A stretch of DNA of 64,000 nucleotides from Protonemura montana (taxonomy: Eukaryota; Arthropoda; Insecta; Plecoptera; Nemouridae). Positions 1 through 12,500 of this stretch are shown in pieces. Position numbers and translations under genes: made by a program. Position 1 is the first letter of the stretch. Each line of letters starts with the position of its first letter. The stretch is taken from positions 1,426,001 through 1,490,000 of the forward strand of contig OX387606.1 of NCBI GenBank assembly GCA_947568835.1, in the 5' to 3' direction. The notes below the pieces were generated by a model, which was not told the origin of the DNA, made no database searches, and saw only the letters and a list, made by a program, of their open reading frames with translations.

Positions 1-339
1 TACTTTGTATGACGGCGTTTGATTAAAGTCACCAAAGAACGGACAACTAGCAGGTAATAGTTAGAAGGCAGATGGGGATGATGTGGGGATCGTCGCTCTT
101 GTGGGAGAAAAACATAACATTTTACAATGGATACTAAAAACAGCCACTTCCTTGCGTCTGAGGCTTTTTTCTAACCAACTCACTTTTAACTAATCAAGAA
201 GTTTCAGAAAGAAGAAGTGACGGCATCGAGAAGTCTGCAAGATTATCTGGACTATTTGATAGTAAGTTGAAACAACTAACTAGCCTCAATGACAGTCAAT
301 GACAGTCAGTGACAGTTTGTATAATTTAGCCACGCCTAC
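1..339. other. Intron of the ABCC4-like gene
   Basis: Intron sequence left of exon 10. Apart from a short direct repeat built on TGACAGTCA at 287-316, nothing is recognised. Confidence 0.6.
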
Positions 340-539
340 CTGGCCAGGTTGATTCGCGCGCGTTGGCCGCCAGAGAGCGACACTCCGCGCTCACCAACCA
401 TCGTCTGGTCGCCATAGGGGAACAGCTCCAAGTCCCGCTGCAACGCGCAGACCTTGATAACGCGTCGGTACCTCTGTGCGTCGTACTCCTGGCCGAACAG
501 GATGTTGTTCCTGACCGAACCCACGAACAGCCAGGGCTC
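340..539 (-). CDS. ABCC4: ABCC4-like exon 10 (NBD1 helical domain and signature)
   Basis: Reads [16 protein letters not shown], a helical region, then [19 protein letters not shown] with the ABC signature. Acceptor CCGCAG, donor GTAGGC. The next exon, which would carry Walker B, is outside the window. A 14-bp minisatellite begins about 20 bp upstream of the acceptor. Confidence 0.92.
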
Positions 540-3500
540 CTGCGGATAGTGCGAGGGGGCGTTTCACTAGGGGCGTTTCACTAGGGGCGTTTCACTAGGG
601 GCGTTTCACTAGGGGCGTTTCACTAGGGGCGTTTCACTAGGGGCGCTTCATTAGGGGCGTTTCACTAGGGGCGTTTCACTAGGGGCGTTTCATTAGGGGC
701 GTTTCACTAGGGGCGTTTCACTAGGGGCGTTTCACTAGGGGCGTTTCACTAGGGGCGTTTCACTAGGGGCGTTTCACTAGGGGCGTTTCACTAGGGGCGT
801 TTCACTAGGGGCGTTTCATTAGGGGCGTTTCACTAGGGGCGTTTCACTAGGGGCGTTTCACTAGGGGCGCTTCATTAGGGGCGTTTCACTAGGGGCGTTT
901 CACTAGGGGCGTTTCACTAGGGGCGTTTCACTAGGGGCGCTTCATTAGGGGCGTTTCACTAGGGGCGTTTCACTAGGGGCGCTTCATTAGGGGCGTTTCA
1001 CTAGGGGAGTTTCACTAGGGGCGTTTCACTAGGGGCGTTTCACTAGGGGCGCTTCATTAGGGGCGTTTCACTAGGGGCGTTTCACTAGGGGCGTTTCACT
1101 AGGGGCGTTTCACTAGGGGCGTTTCACTAGGGGCGTTTCACTAGGGGCGTTTCACTAGGGGCGTTTCACTAGGGGCGTTTCATTAGGGGCGTTTCACTAG
1201 GGGCGTTTCACTAGGGGCGTTTCACTAGGGGCGCTTTGACTAGGGGCGTTTCACTAGGGGCGTTTCACTAGGGGCGCTTTGACTAGGGGCGTTTCACTAG
1301 GGGCGTTTCACTAGGGGCGCTTTGACTAGGGGCGTTTCACTAGGGGCGTTTCACTAGGGGCGCTTTGACTAGGGGCGTTTCACTAGGGGCGCTTTGACTA
1401 GGGGCGTTTCACTAGGGGAGTTTCACTAGGGGCGTTTTGACTAGGGGCGTTTCACTAGGGGAGTTTCACTAGGGGCGTGGTTTTGGGAGGTGGACGATCT
1501 TTGACCACGCCGCACTGGATTTTATTATCTTCCTAATAACAATACACATTGTGTCTTGCAAGCATTTGTAATTTTAATCAGATTTCTCAACGCATCACTG
1601 GACTTTCCCCGTTTGGTATTCGGTTGGAGTCCTTTTTCCTTCTTTAGATAAAGTTTCAAGTTTCATTAAATATAAACTAACAGTTTTCCTGTAAATCGAT
1701 AACTCAAGACACCACAGGTAAGCTGAACAGCATCCAATATTTAAAATAAAATATAAATTATAATGAATATAGAAATTAACAAGAACATAGCGGTGCAAAC
1801 ATAGTATGGAACATCTTTCCTCCCTACTGAGTTTACAGTAAATCTAAAGAAACTTGTCTGTTGGGTGGGCGTCGATCACAACTTACCTGCGATGCGTAGG
1901 AGGCGCCGCCGCCGATGTGTACACTTCCCTCCGTCAACGCCAGCTCCCCGAGGAGCGCGTGGAGGAGGCTGCTCTTGCCCGAACCAACCTGCGAACAGTC
2001 AATGCGTTGGAAAGGTTCCGAGCAAGTGGAACGAAGCATATAGCTTCTGTTGTCAATAGCAACATCTAGCAAGCAGCTGCTTTACATGGCATGCATCCTC
2101 GCATCGAACAGTTTGACGTGTTGGAACACCGAAGTTAAGCAACACTGTGCTGGGTCAGGTATTGGATGGGTGACCATCATACACATGACCAGTTCTGTTT
2201 GGGAGAGAGGTTGGAGGGATGAAAGTTAAGCAACACTGTGCTGAGTCAGGTATTGGATGGGTGACCATCATACACATTACCAGTTCTGTTCGGGAGAGAG
2301 GTTGGAGGGATGAAAGTTAAGCAACACTGTGCTGAGTCAGGTATTGGATGGGTGACCATCATACACATTACCAGTTCTGTTCGGGAGAGAGGTTGGAGGG
2401 ATGAAAGTTAAGCAACACTGTGCTGAGTCAGGTATTGGATGGGTGACCATTATACACATGACCAGTTCTGTTCGGGAGAGAGGTTGGAGGGATGAAAGTT
2501 AGTACAGCAACATCACTCGCCTTGCTTATCAACCTCTCGACAGCATGGATTTGTGGAGGAATCCTGCTATTCGAGTTGTACCCAGGGACCCGAACCGGAA
2601 CCGAAACCGGAACCGGAACCCGAAAAAACCCGTATTTTCTTGGAACCGAAACCGGAACCAGAACCGTTATTGTTAATTTCCAAGAACCGGAACCGGAACC
2701 CTTATTAAATCATGGGTTCTTTTCGGTTCCTTAAAGGTTCCATAAAGGTTCCGAAGTTATATTGAGATTTCAGAAATTCAGATTTTAATTATTTGCTTAT
2801 TATGTTTACAACTTTTTTGTTTTTAATTTTTCCACACGAAAAAAAATGTTTCCCTGGTTTGTTCCGAAAACATCCATTGACTCATCTTGTATCCACGATT
2901 TTGTTTGGGGAAAACACAAGGCATTTTAAACAACATATACGTCTTATGTATCTAAAGCAACATTTTTAGGTACTATAATATTTACATTTACACTACAATT
3001 TTTCATTGTCTCTACCTTAGACAATAAAAAATCTTTTACAGTATAAAAACATTTTTCGAGTAGAAAATTCTTGAGCACAATTTTGAATTTCTTGTCCTTT
3101 TTGATTTGAAGATCCGCCGGCAATGCCCTATAAAGCTCACAACCCGCATAGGTGGGCCCCCTTTTATAATTTTGAAAAGCTGGTTTATCCAGTTTATAGT
3201 TAATTTTATGTCTAGTGTTAAATAACCCTTTGCCTGTCCCCATCAGAGTGTAACTGTAAATCCATTTCTTTACATTTTTTACTTGAAAGCCTCAAACAAA
3301 CTAACCCCTTGTCGTGCATGCTTTGTCTTATAGAAAAGGACTAGCCTGCCTTTTTTACTCCGTACATAGTAGTACTCTGTAACTCTACTGGTGCAGAGAA
3401 ATTGGATCAAAAAAATGATTACGACTTCGTTACACCCCTATCTTTTATGCAACTGGCTTCGTGTGCTTTGAAACCCAATGTGAGGAAAAAGACCTGTCCC

Positions 3501-6500
3501 TGGCAGATGGAAAAACAAAACTAAGTGTCATTAAAAACCACTAAAACTTGAACCTGTACAACAGCAAAATTTAAAAAAATAACGCTTTATTTATCAAGTG
3601 GAACCGGAACCTTTTTAAACTTAAAGCCGGAATCAGAACCCTTATTTGAGAAAATTAGGAACCGGAACCGGAACCGGAACCCCTCTCCACAATATGGAAC
3701 CGGAACCGAAACCGGAACCTTTAAAAACGTAAAACCGGAACCAGAACCAGAACCCTAATTTGAAAAAATTACGAATCGGAACCGGAACCAGAACCTTTAA
3801 TCATTTCGGTTCGGGCCCCTGGACTTGTACCGTCCTTCGGAAGGGACGTTAAGCCGGTGGTCCCCTTGGTGCTCTTCGACAGGAGTAGGCTACGTGCCGG
3901 CACCGGGTCCCCCCCCCCCCCCTCCCTTCTAGGCTAGGTTAGGTTCATCATCATCCACTCATTCACCGACGCTATAAGGCCAGTGCCGCATGACCAGATG
4001 TGAAAACAGTGCGTCGTTAAACACCACAAATAAATAAATCGGATCTTGGATCATTGACAGGCGCTCGTCGCCATTGTCGACCAGACAACTAACATTGCAA
4101 GGATCTAGTTCACTCTTGGTTCCGATTTCATCGAACTAATCACGTGGACCGTTGCGCCATTGTTTTCAGAAGCAAGCGACTGAACGCTAGCAGAGCTTTC
4201 TTGGTCACAACCACAAGGTAAACAAGACTGAAGTTGGATGGCAACTATGGTTACCTGTCCGATCACAGAGCACAGCTGACCGGGACGAACGCTGAAGGTG
4301 ACGTCACGCAAAGTGGGCGTGGCGAGGTCCTTGCTCCACCGAGCGGTGGCGCGCTCGACGGTGAGTCCCGAACTAGCGTCGTCCTTGGAAGGCGTTGCCG
4401 GCTTGATGGAGTCCCCGATCAGACTCGGCTGGATGGGTCCTTTTCCAGGCGCAGCCGACAACTGTTTCAGTTCGACTTCCTCGCGCAGCATGAACGCCTG
4501 GTAGACAGACAAATTTGGAGGATGAGATCCTGATATGCAAACACTTTCACATGCTAAGTGTTGGCACCATGACTTGAAAATGTTCCTCCCATTCAGTCAA
4601 AGTCACAGTAAGATCATATGACACTGGCACACTGCTGCCTAAAATGTTAGAAGTTTGTGTTTTGGAAGCGTTTGACCTTCTGATATTTATCAGGTTCGAA
4701 AAATGGGTTTTGAATCCTTGAAAATACCCTGACATTGATATTAATCTATCAATAAATATGACTTTACTTTCTTCTGTACTGTTGTGTGTGGTTTTTAATT
4801 GGTTCTTGGGTAGACCACCTAACATTTGAACGGGAGACACCTCGAGGAACCTCAGCCCAAGCGCCCCTAAACAATATGGCGTCCGTATGATGGATTTTAG
4901 ACTCATGTCTACTTGATTTAGTCTTTAGAAATAGTTTTTGAATGCTAAGTAAAGGACAACTAAATATCTCGACGTTTCGTGACATGTACCAGCTGTTACT
5001 TCTTCAGGGGTTAGAGCAGTTCTAACTCTTGAAGAAGTAACAGGTACAAGTTACAAAACGTTGGGAAATTTAGTTGTCCTTTACTTAGCATTCAAAACCC
5101 ATTTCAAATAGTTTTTGTTAATATGGCGTCCTAATTCGATAGTTTACCTGCATTCGTTTGATAGACACGCTGGTCTCCAGTGTAAGCGATACTGCGTTGG
5201 GGAAGTAGATCGCCATGGACTGGTTGAGTAGGCTGTAGAACGAAGCAAGAGCGAAGACTTTGTCCGAGGTGATGTCGCCCCCCATCAAAACATACGCAGT
5301 CAGCGTAGCGAACAGCGCCGACCGCTCGGAGAAGATCATGAAGCTCAGGTAAAGACCGCGCAGGTACGAGACCTTGGTCACCACGTCGATCTCGCGTCTG
5401 CGGGGCACAGGAAGACGTCAGAAGGAGGCGTTTGAAAGGCTAGAGACCGGGGTAACTAGCCGAGAAGTGGAGTCAACAAATAACCGCAATATGTGTTCAC
5501 ACCTTGGTCGATAATCTACTTTTATTTCAGTAGATTTGAGATCTTACTTTAAGCTTTTGGCAATATCACACGAGCTAGAATAAGGAAATATCTTCAAATT
5601 TGAAAATAATTTTTGTTTAAAATGTTTGCGTTAGAATCTCGTACGAAAACGAGGGTCGCCATTTTTTACGACATGAAGTGAAATCTGACGTCAGTATGAC
5701 CTCAAAAAACATAAAAAAAAAACAGAAGCGAACGCAAAGGATACAACAAAATGACGTCAGAACTACGTGTAGTTAATCACAGCCGGTTTTCATCCCGCCA
5801 CGAGAATTCATATTTTAGCCATTCTTAAAACAAATAGAAATAGAAAAGTTATGATCGGATTATATAAAGAAAAAATACGTCATATTTTATTTTGAATGCG
5901 TATTTGAACACAATGATAATAATTAAATAATAATCTTAAGGAGATTTCCCTATTGTCGGGCCCAGAAAATAAAGACCCACCTTCCGTAAGCTTCTTCACT
6001 CGATGCTACTGTTTGCATCTATTGAGGCTGAGGAAACAGATAGAAAACAATCGCTACCTTGCTAATAACACCGATGTTTAGTTGTTCTATCGTTTGAAGA
6101 GAAGGAAAACCTACGGTTTGTTTGGTGCTCTACGGCAACTGGACTCTAGACTTCTGGAGTAAACAAGTTTCATCATCAGCGTGCCACCACCAGACGCTGT
6201 TAGATCATTGTCCGATGGCGCGTTAGCAAGCCAGGACTTCAAAGACATCTGACTCACTTTCTGGCGGCCTCGACGAGGAAAGCAAACGGTTTCTCCCAGG
6301 CGTACATCTTGATGACCTGCACACCCTGGATGATCTCACTCATGAGACGCACGCGGTCGTCGGTGCGCAGCGCAATTCTCATGCGCAGCTTGGCAGTCAG
6401 ATTGCCGACCACGGCTGCAATATGAAGACACTTCACAGGTCAGAAGCCAGCCTTGGTCATCCTTGGTCTGGAGACCATGGCTGTCTTTCAGCATCCTTTT

Positions 6501-9500
6501 CATAACGTTTTCGTTAGAGATACCGAACGGTTTGGCGTGTTGGAATCACCGGTTCTCGTTAGATCACCGAAGTTAAGCAACACTTCGCTGAGTCAGGTAT
6601 TGAATGGGTTACCATTATACACATGACCAGTTCTGTTTGGGAGAGAGGTTGGAGGGATGAAAGTTAGTACAGCAACTTCATTCGCCTTGCTTATCAACCT
6701 CTCGACAGCATAGATTTGTGGAGGAATCCTGTTGTGCGCGTTGTACCGTCCTTCGGAAGGGACACTAAGCCGGTGGTCCCCTTGGTGCTCTTCGACAGGA
6801 GTAGGCTACGTGCCGGCGCCGGGTTTCCCCTCCTCCCTTCTAGGCTAGGTTAGGTTCATCATCATCCTCATCATCATCCACTCATTCACCGACGCCATTA
6901 GACCAGTGCCGCAGGGCCAGTTGTCAAAACATTGCGTCGTTAAACACTACAAATAATAATAATAATTCGTTAGAGCTAACGGACGTTATTTCGGTAAATT
7001 CCAGGGTTAATCCAAGTTAATCAACCAGATAACGTTCGTCAACTCTAACGGAAATGCTACATACTCGACATCCTGATTATGTAAGTATTCGGTGTTTAAA
7101 AGTCTCAGGACCGCACGAGCCGGGTCCGGGGAGCCGGGGAGTTTGTGGGTTCGTTTAGATAGAGTTAGTTTAAAGTTAGTTAGAGTTATACTAGTTTAGT
7201 TAGAGCTAAGTCATGAGTAACTTCACAGTTCCTGTTGTTTCAGAAGCGATTGAAGGTAATTTTAGTCACCCCAGAGGAATTCTCACAGAAATACAACTTG
7301 ATTCCATCTTAAAAAAACCTTTGCTAAGCCAATCTATATAACAGTACAGATAATATGTATATCTAACTAGTAGGTAGTATCTATATGCTTGTTGATATTT
7401 TCTGTGCTTGGAAGTGGACAAACCACTTGGCTGCGTGGAAAAGTTTAAGGGTCGAACCGTTGAATTTAGAAGAATTTCCTGCTCTCCTGGAATGAAATGG
7501 AAAACTTGAATTAGGGAATTAGGGAAGACGTTTACCTTGCACGGGCAGAGTCTGCGCAAAGATGAAGGCAAGTCCAATGAGCGAGGAGACCTGCACGTAC
7601 TGCCAGAGGAAGTATGCGATGACGGGGATCTGCACGGGCGTGATCACGAGGAAGATGAGATGCCAGGCGGCTTGGTCAAACCGTGCGACGTCGTTAGACA
7701 TGAGGTTCACGATCTGCCCCGTCGCCGTCTGACCCATCGACGCTTTGTTCAACCGCAGCACCTAGCAACCAGACAACAATGCAACTCTTTTAGATGAAAT
7801 CTTATTTCAATTACAAACTCTTGCAATGTGCGGGGTATTTTATTATTATCAACACTATAACCGTCTCAAATATAATATAACCGTTTGGGCATCAATTTTT
7901 GAGACGTTTATAGTGTTCATAAGAATAAAATACCCCACGCTTTGCAAGCGTTTGTAATTTTTATAAGATTTCATCTAAATTCAACAACGCATCCAACGTC
8001 AAATTGGAGTTACTCGAGATTGACAGGTTGTGACGTGATATAGCGTCACTAGAATCAGAGTGACTGTGAGTATTCACAGCCTCTTGGTTCTACTCCTTGG
8101 AGATCCGTCATTCTCATCAAATACACTAAAATCGTCTCAAAAAGCCAGTGTCCAAGTAGCTCAATGGGTTAGAGCAACACCCGCGACAGGTGGAGATCTG
8201 GATTCGAGTCCCCGTTTGGGCATCAATTTTTGAGACAGCTATAGTGTTCATAATAATAAAATGCAATTTTTGTTTAACTTTTCTTCGGGGATCGCAAAGG
8301 AACAAAATTAAAGGCTTTTCCATTTTCTTTTGCGCTTGTAATGCAACGACATTTTTGGATATCAATACTTTTTCAGGAAAGTTTTCAAAGTATTTAAACA
8401 ACTAGGTATGGATTGTCATGGATTGCAATTACCAGCCGTTTGTAGCTAACTTCAATGTTTAAAATGAACAAAACACACAAAAGTACTCAAAATTGATTTG
8501 AGCATACAGTGAAATAAAATGAGTTTGAAAGTGAATGCAGAGCTTTCGATGTTTCCAAGTTTAAAAACGATATTCTCACACGTCCATCTACGCTTTAACG
8601 CTTCCCCTCCCAAACTCGTCTTCGAGAATGACAAACGCCCTCACTCATCGGCTCACTTAACTTGGTTCACAAGGTCACGCAAAAACATCACCATTTAAGA
8701 ACCTTTAGCACCCAAGTCTCGATTTTAGCACCCCGACCTCCCCTCGGCTTACCTTCCTGTAGAGCAGCGAGCAGCAAGCGACGCGAGCTCGCATTCCGAT
8801 GAAGTAGGCACCCATCGCGAACTGGTGCATGAGGAACGGCATGATGAAGCCAAGAAGTGTCAGACCTCCAGCATAGTAGAAGGCTTGCTCCTTGGTCACA
8901 CCCTCAGCGTTGCGAAAAAATTGTAGCAGCTTTCCAAGCAGAAGAGGCTGACCAACCCTGCAGTGGGTCATAGGACAAGGGGTAAGTCTCTGTCAGTGAC
9001 CAAGGTAGGGTGGCTATAGGGGGTAATAATAATTGGGGTGATAATGACCTAGACCCGCAAACACAGGCTGGGCCCGCAAACACAGGCTAGACCCGCAAAT
9101 CCCCAAGCGAATTACGAAAGTAAGCTTAGCAGACATAAGAGCTAAAAAAAAATGAAAAAAGTATCTAATATTTCGGCTGCAACATTCAAGGCACCTCCAT
9201 CGACGCGAAAATATAAGTTTAAAATGGGACACATTGGTTTATTTAAACTGAAATGCTTATTTAAACATTATTTATTATGTTGTGCCATTCGATAATCAAC
9301 GATAATCAAACTTTACGCAAATAATTTATGAAACAGCCAAATGTATCTACTAGTTACTTGGGGTCAAAAATTCATTCGTTTTTTCTGTGCATAAAAGCCA
9401 AATATCGTCAAAATTTGATACTTTTTGCCCGGTTTTGTGGCAGCCTAGGTATTTTGCCAGCTACCTCACAATTATTAAATTGTAGGGCACGTATTTATAG

Positions 9501-12500
9501 AAAAAATTTAATATAATATGAAATAACCCCTTAACGCGCTATGCAAACAATGACCTAGACGGGTAATATTCAGGGTTTTAACGTCCTCCGGCTACCTAGT
9601 CTTAACATATACGATTGCATAGTTTTTATCCTCAATAACAAAGCGTTGACCCCCAGAAGGTTGCGCCGCCAAGAAACGAGGCATAAAGCAAGCTTTGAGC
9701 TTCCTAAACACCATCTAAATGTTTTAATCAAAGGAACAATTTACTCTGGCTGTAAACTTTTTCACTTCCTGAGCTGCTTAAACTAAACTGATATAATTTC
9801 AAAACCAAACTTAACGCCTCTTTACTGGAAAATTTCTTTTACAACCTCGACGAATTTTATTTCAAATGTAAGCAATTATGACCTGAACATTTTGTACCTG
9901 TACTTTTACTGAAATAATGACTGTCTGTATATCTATGTACTATCAATAAACTTACTATTATGCTGTTATAATGTCTTACCGTCACTCCAAGGTGTTTACC
10001 TTGGACAACAGCAATCTCCTCAGCTCCTTGACTTACTTGACGACGACCATGTTCAGGGTCATGATGGTGCCAAAGAACAGGTACCAGCCCCAGAAGGTGT
10101 GGGCAATTGCGCGAAACAGGCTGGGCTCGCGGTCGGCAGCCTGGGCTCGCAACACCTCCCTGTTCCAGTTCCTGTGCAAGCATTTTATCTTCAGCTACAT
10201 GATCAATATTTAAAAAATATATCAAACTATTTTAATAATACATCCATATATTCCTTACCGTTAACCTGTATGTAAACATATGTACGACCGGTATTTCGAA
10301 TAGAAAACTTGTCAATATTCATAAGGAAGTGATAACAAAGACATGGCATGTTTATTGCATGAATCAGTTCTCAATAAATTGATTGTTTCAAACTGATTTC
10401 CTCATTCCTTGTAATCCAGCTTAGAGTACAAGGACGTGTGGTTTATTCTAGACTTTGTTTCTGTGACTAATTCCTTTATTTTCTAGCGCGCATGTTATCT
10501 TTAATGAAGTATTTTTGCCAAGGGCTTAGTGTATCGTGGAGGGATTACCAAGAATCAAGTCTTTGATTCGGAAGTTCCTCTTCCTACGTTCCTTCGCTCC
10601 ATCCATTTTCACTCCATTTCACTCGCTTAGATCAGTGAACCTACTTAATCCAGTTCATGCTCTTATTTCCGGACATAGCCGAATAATTAGTGCTCAATTA
10701 GTGATATTACCCCCCAAAATTTTGGAATTAGTGCTTCAATGATTTCCGAGATAAATGCATTTAAAGTTTGGCGGTAGGTCTATGTTGAAGTCCCTCACTA
10801 AAAAGACTCTAAGATGACCAGTTCTGTTCGGGAGAGAGGTTGGAGGGATGAAAATTAGTACAGCAACTTCACTCGCCTTGCTTATCAACCTCTCGACAGC
10901 ATGGATTTGTGGAGGAATCCTGCTGTTCGAGTTGTACCATCCTTCGGAAGGGACGTTAAGCCGGTTCTCTTCGACAGGAGTAGGCTACGTGCCAGCACCG
11001 GGTTTCCCCTCCTCCCTTCTAGGCTACGTTAGGTTCACCATCATCCTCATCATCATCCACTCATTCACCGACGCCATTAGACCAGTGCCGCATGGCCAGA
11101 TGTCAAAACAGTGCGTCGTAAAAAACCACAAATGAATCAATCTAAATAGACTCACTTCTCTAGCGTCCCACCGACCCGCTCGGAACGGTCTTCCTGCAGG
11201 ATGTTGAACAAATCGGTCTCTTCCAACTCCTTCTTGTATCCTTTGTGGAACAGGCCCATCAACCATCTGCAAAGAAACAGACCTACGTCACATACCTTGG
11301 CACCAAGCTGTCAAATCTACAGCGATGACATTGCGATAAATCCGAGATCGAGATATCATTTACCAAATAAGATGGCATATTTTGATAGCTGGCCATTAGT
11401 GACACGAGTCTAAATAATGTCCAGTCTGCTGAAATGCAGTACTACCTTTATACTTTTAGCAAGCATTTTAAATGTTCTTTATAAATAGGTTACAACTGTT
11501 CTATCCCACCCGTCGACAAATTGTAATTGATGTATGTATTGGTATGACCAAATGTTGAGCAACTTTAATGGTGAGTTTGACATTCAACCAGATTCAAACT
11601 AATTTGTGTGCTATCAAATAACGAAGAGCATGCAATATGGCAGGTGAATCAGTTTCTATTCCAAAATCGTTGTTATCGGCATCGATCGGAAATAACAGAA
11701 ACTAATTATACGCATGTTCGTCCTAAAGCTAATCACGTGAGTGGAAATCCATTCCCACCGCGTCACTGCCGTCGTGATCAACTGACTTTCTACCCCACCG
11801 TTGAAAGGTTTCGGGTATTCTGTTCCAAACATGTGCGTTGCTGACAAGCATCAGCTGCCGTGATACCTGATACCTGATATCAGGGACGTGCGTAGACAAT
11901 GCGAACACGCACGCACGGTCCAGGCGCGAGCTGCTGACCACGCAACGTTCTACGCATTCGACGGACTTTTGTGTACGAACACATCAGAAATATATTGAAA
12001 GTGATCGATCCCATCCAAGAACAGAACAAAATGGCTGTATTTGGTTCCCGCTTATGGCGAAAAACATGCGGGACCACATATGATGCGCATATTTTAATAA
12101 ACCTTTGTTTAGGTAAAGAAAAATACTCTGACATTGTTGTATTTCAATGTTTTATTGCTCAATTTTAGAGCTAATTCAGGTCACAAGAAGCTGTGCATTT
12201 TTAAAAATCTGACAGCTTTGTTTTGTTTCGAAGAGTGAAATCTCTGCTTACGTATTTAGGAGGCTGTGACCATTAATTTAGCTTTAGATGTTTCAGTTTG
12301 ACACTCATTTTTATAATTTTTTTTTTATTTGCAAGGCAATTCAGCCCCTACACCATATAAACCCGTCAGTGCCAGCCGTAATAAAAGCCCCCATTTGTAT
12401 CAATTTGGCACTGAATTTCAAGTCAGATAAGGAAACAAACTTCGATCTAATCTTGTAGTCATTCATTTCTCGGCTTGGATTAGGTGGACAAGTTGTAGCA

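Larger units (their letters stand above)
2103..4040 (+). mobile_element. 5S-derived SINE with 4 head units, split by an inserted element
   Basis: The head starts about 2103 (diverged) and about four 91-bp 5S-like units run 2135-2500. The body follows to 2580, is interrupted by a TIR element (about 2581-3827) and resumes GTACCGTCCTTCGGAAGGGA to a 3' tail near 4040 (CACCACAAATAAATAAAT). Confidence 0.88.
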
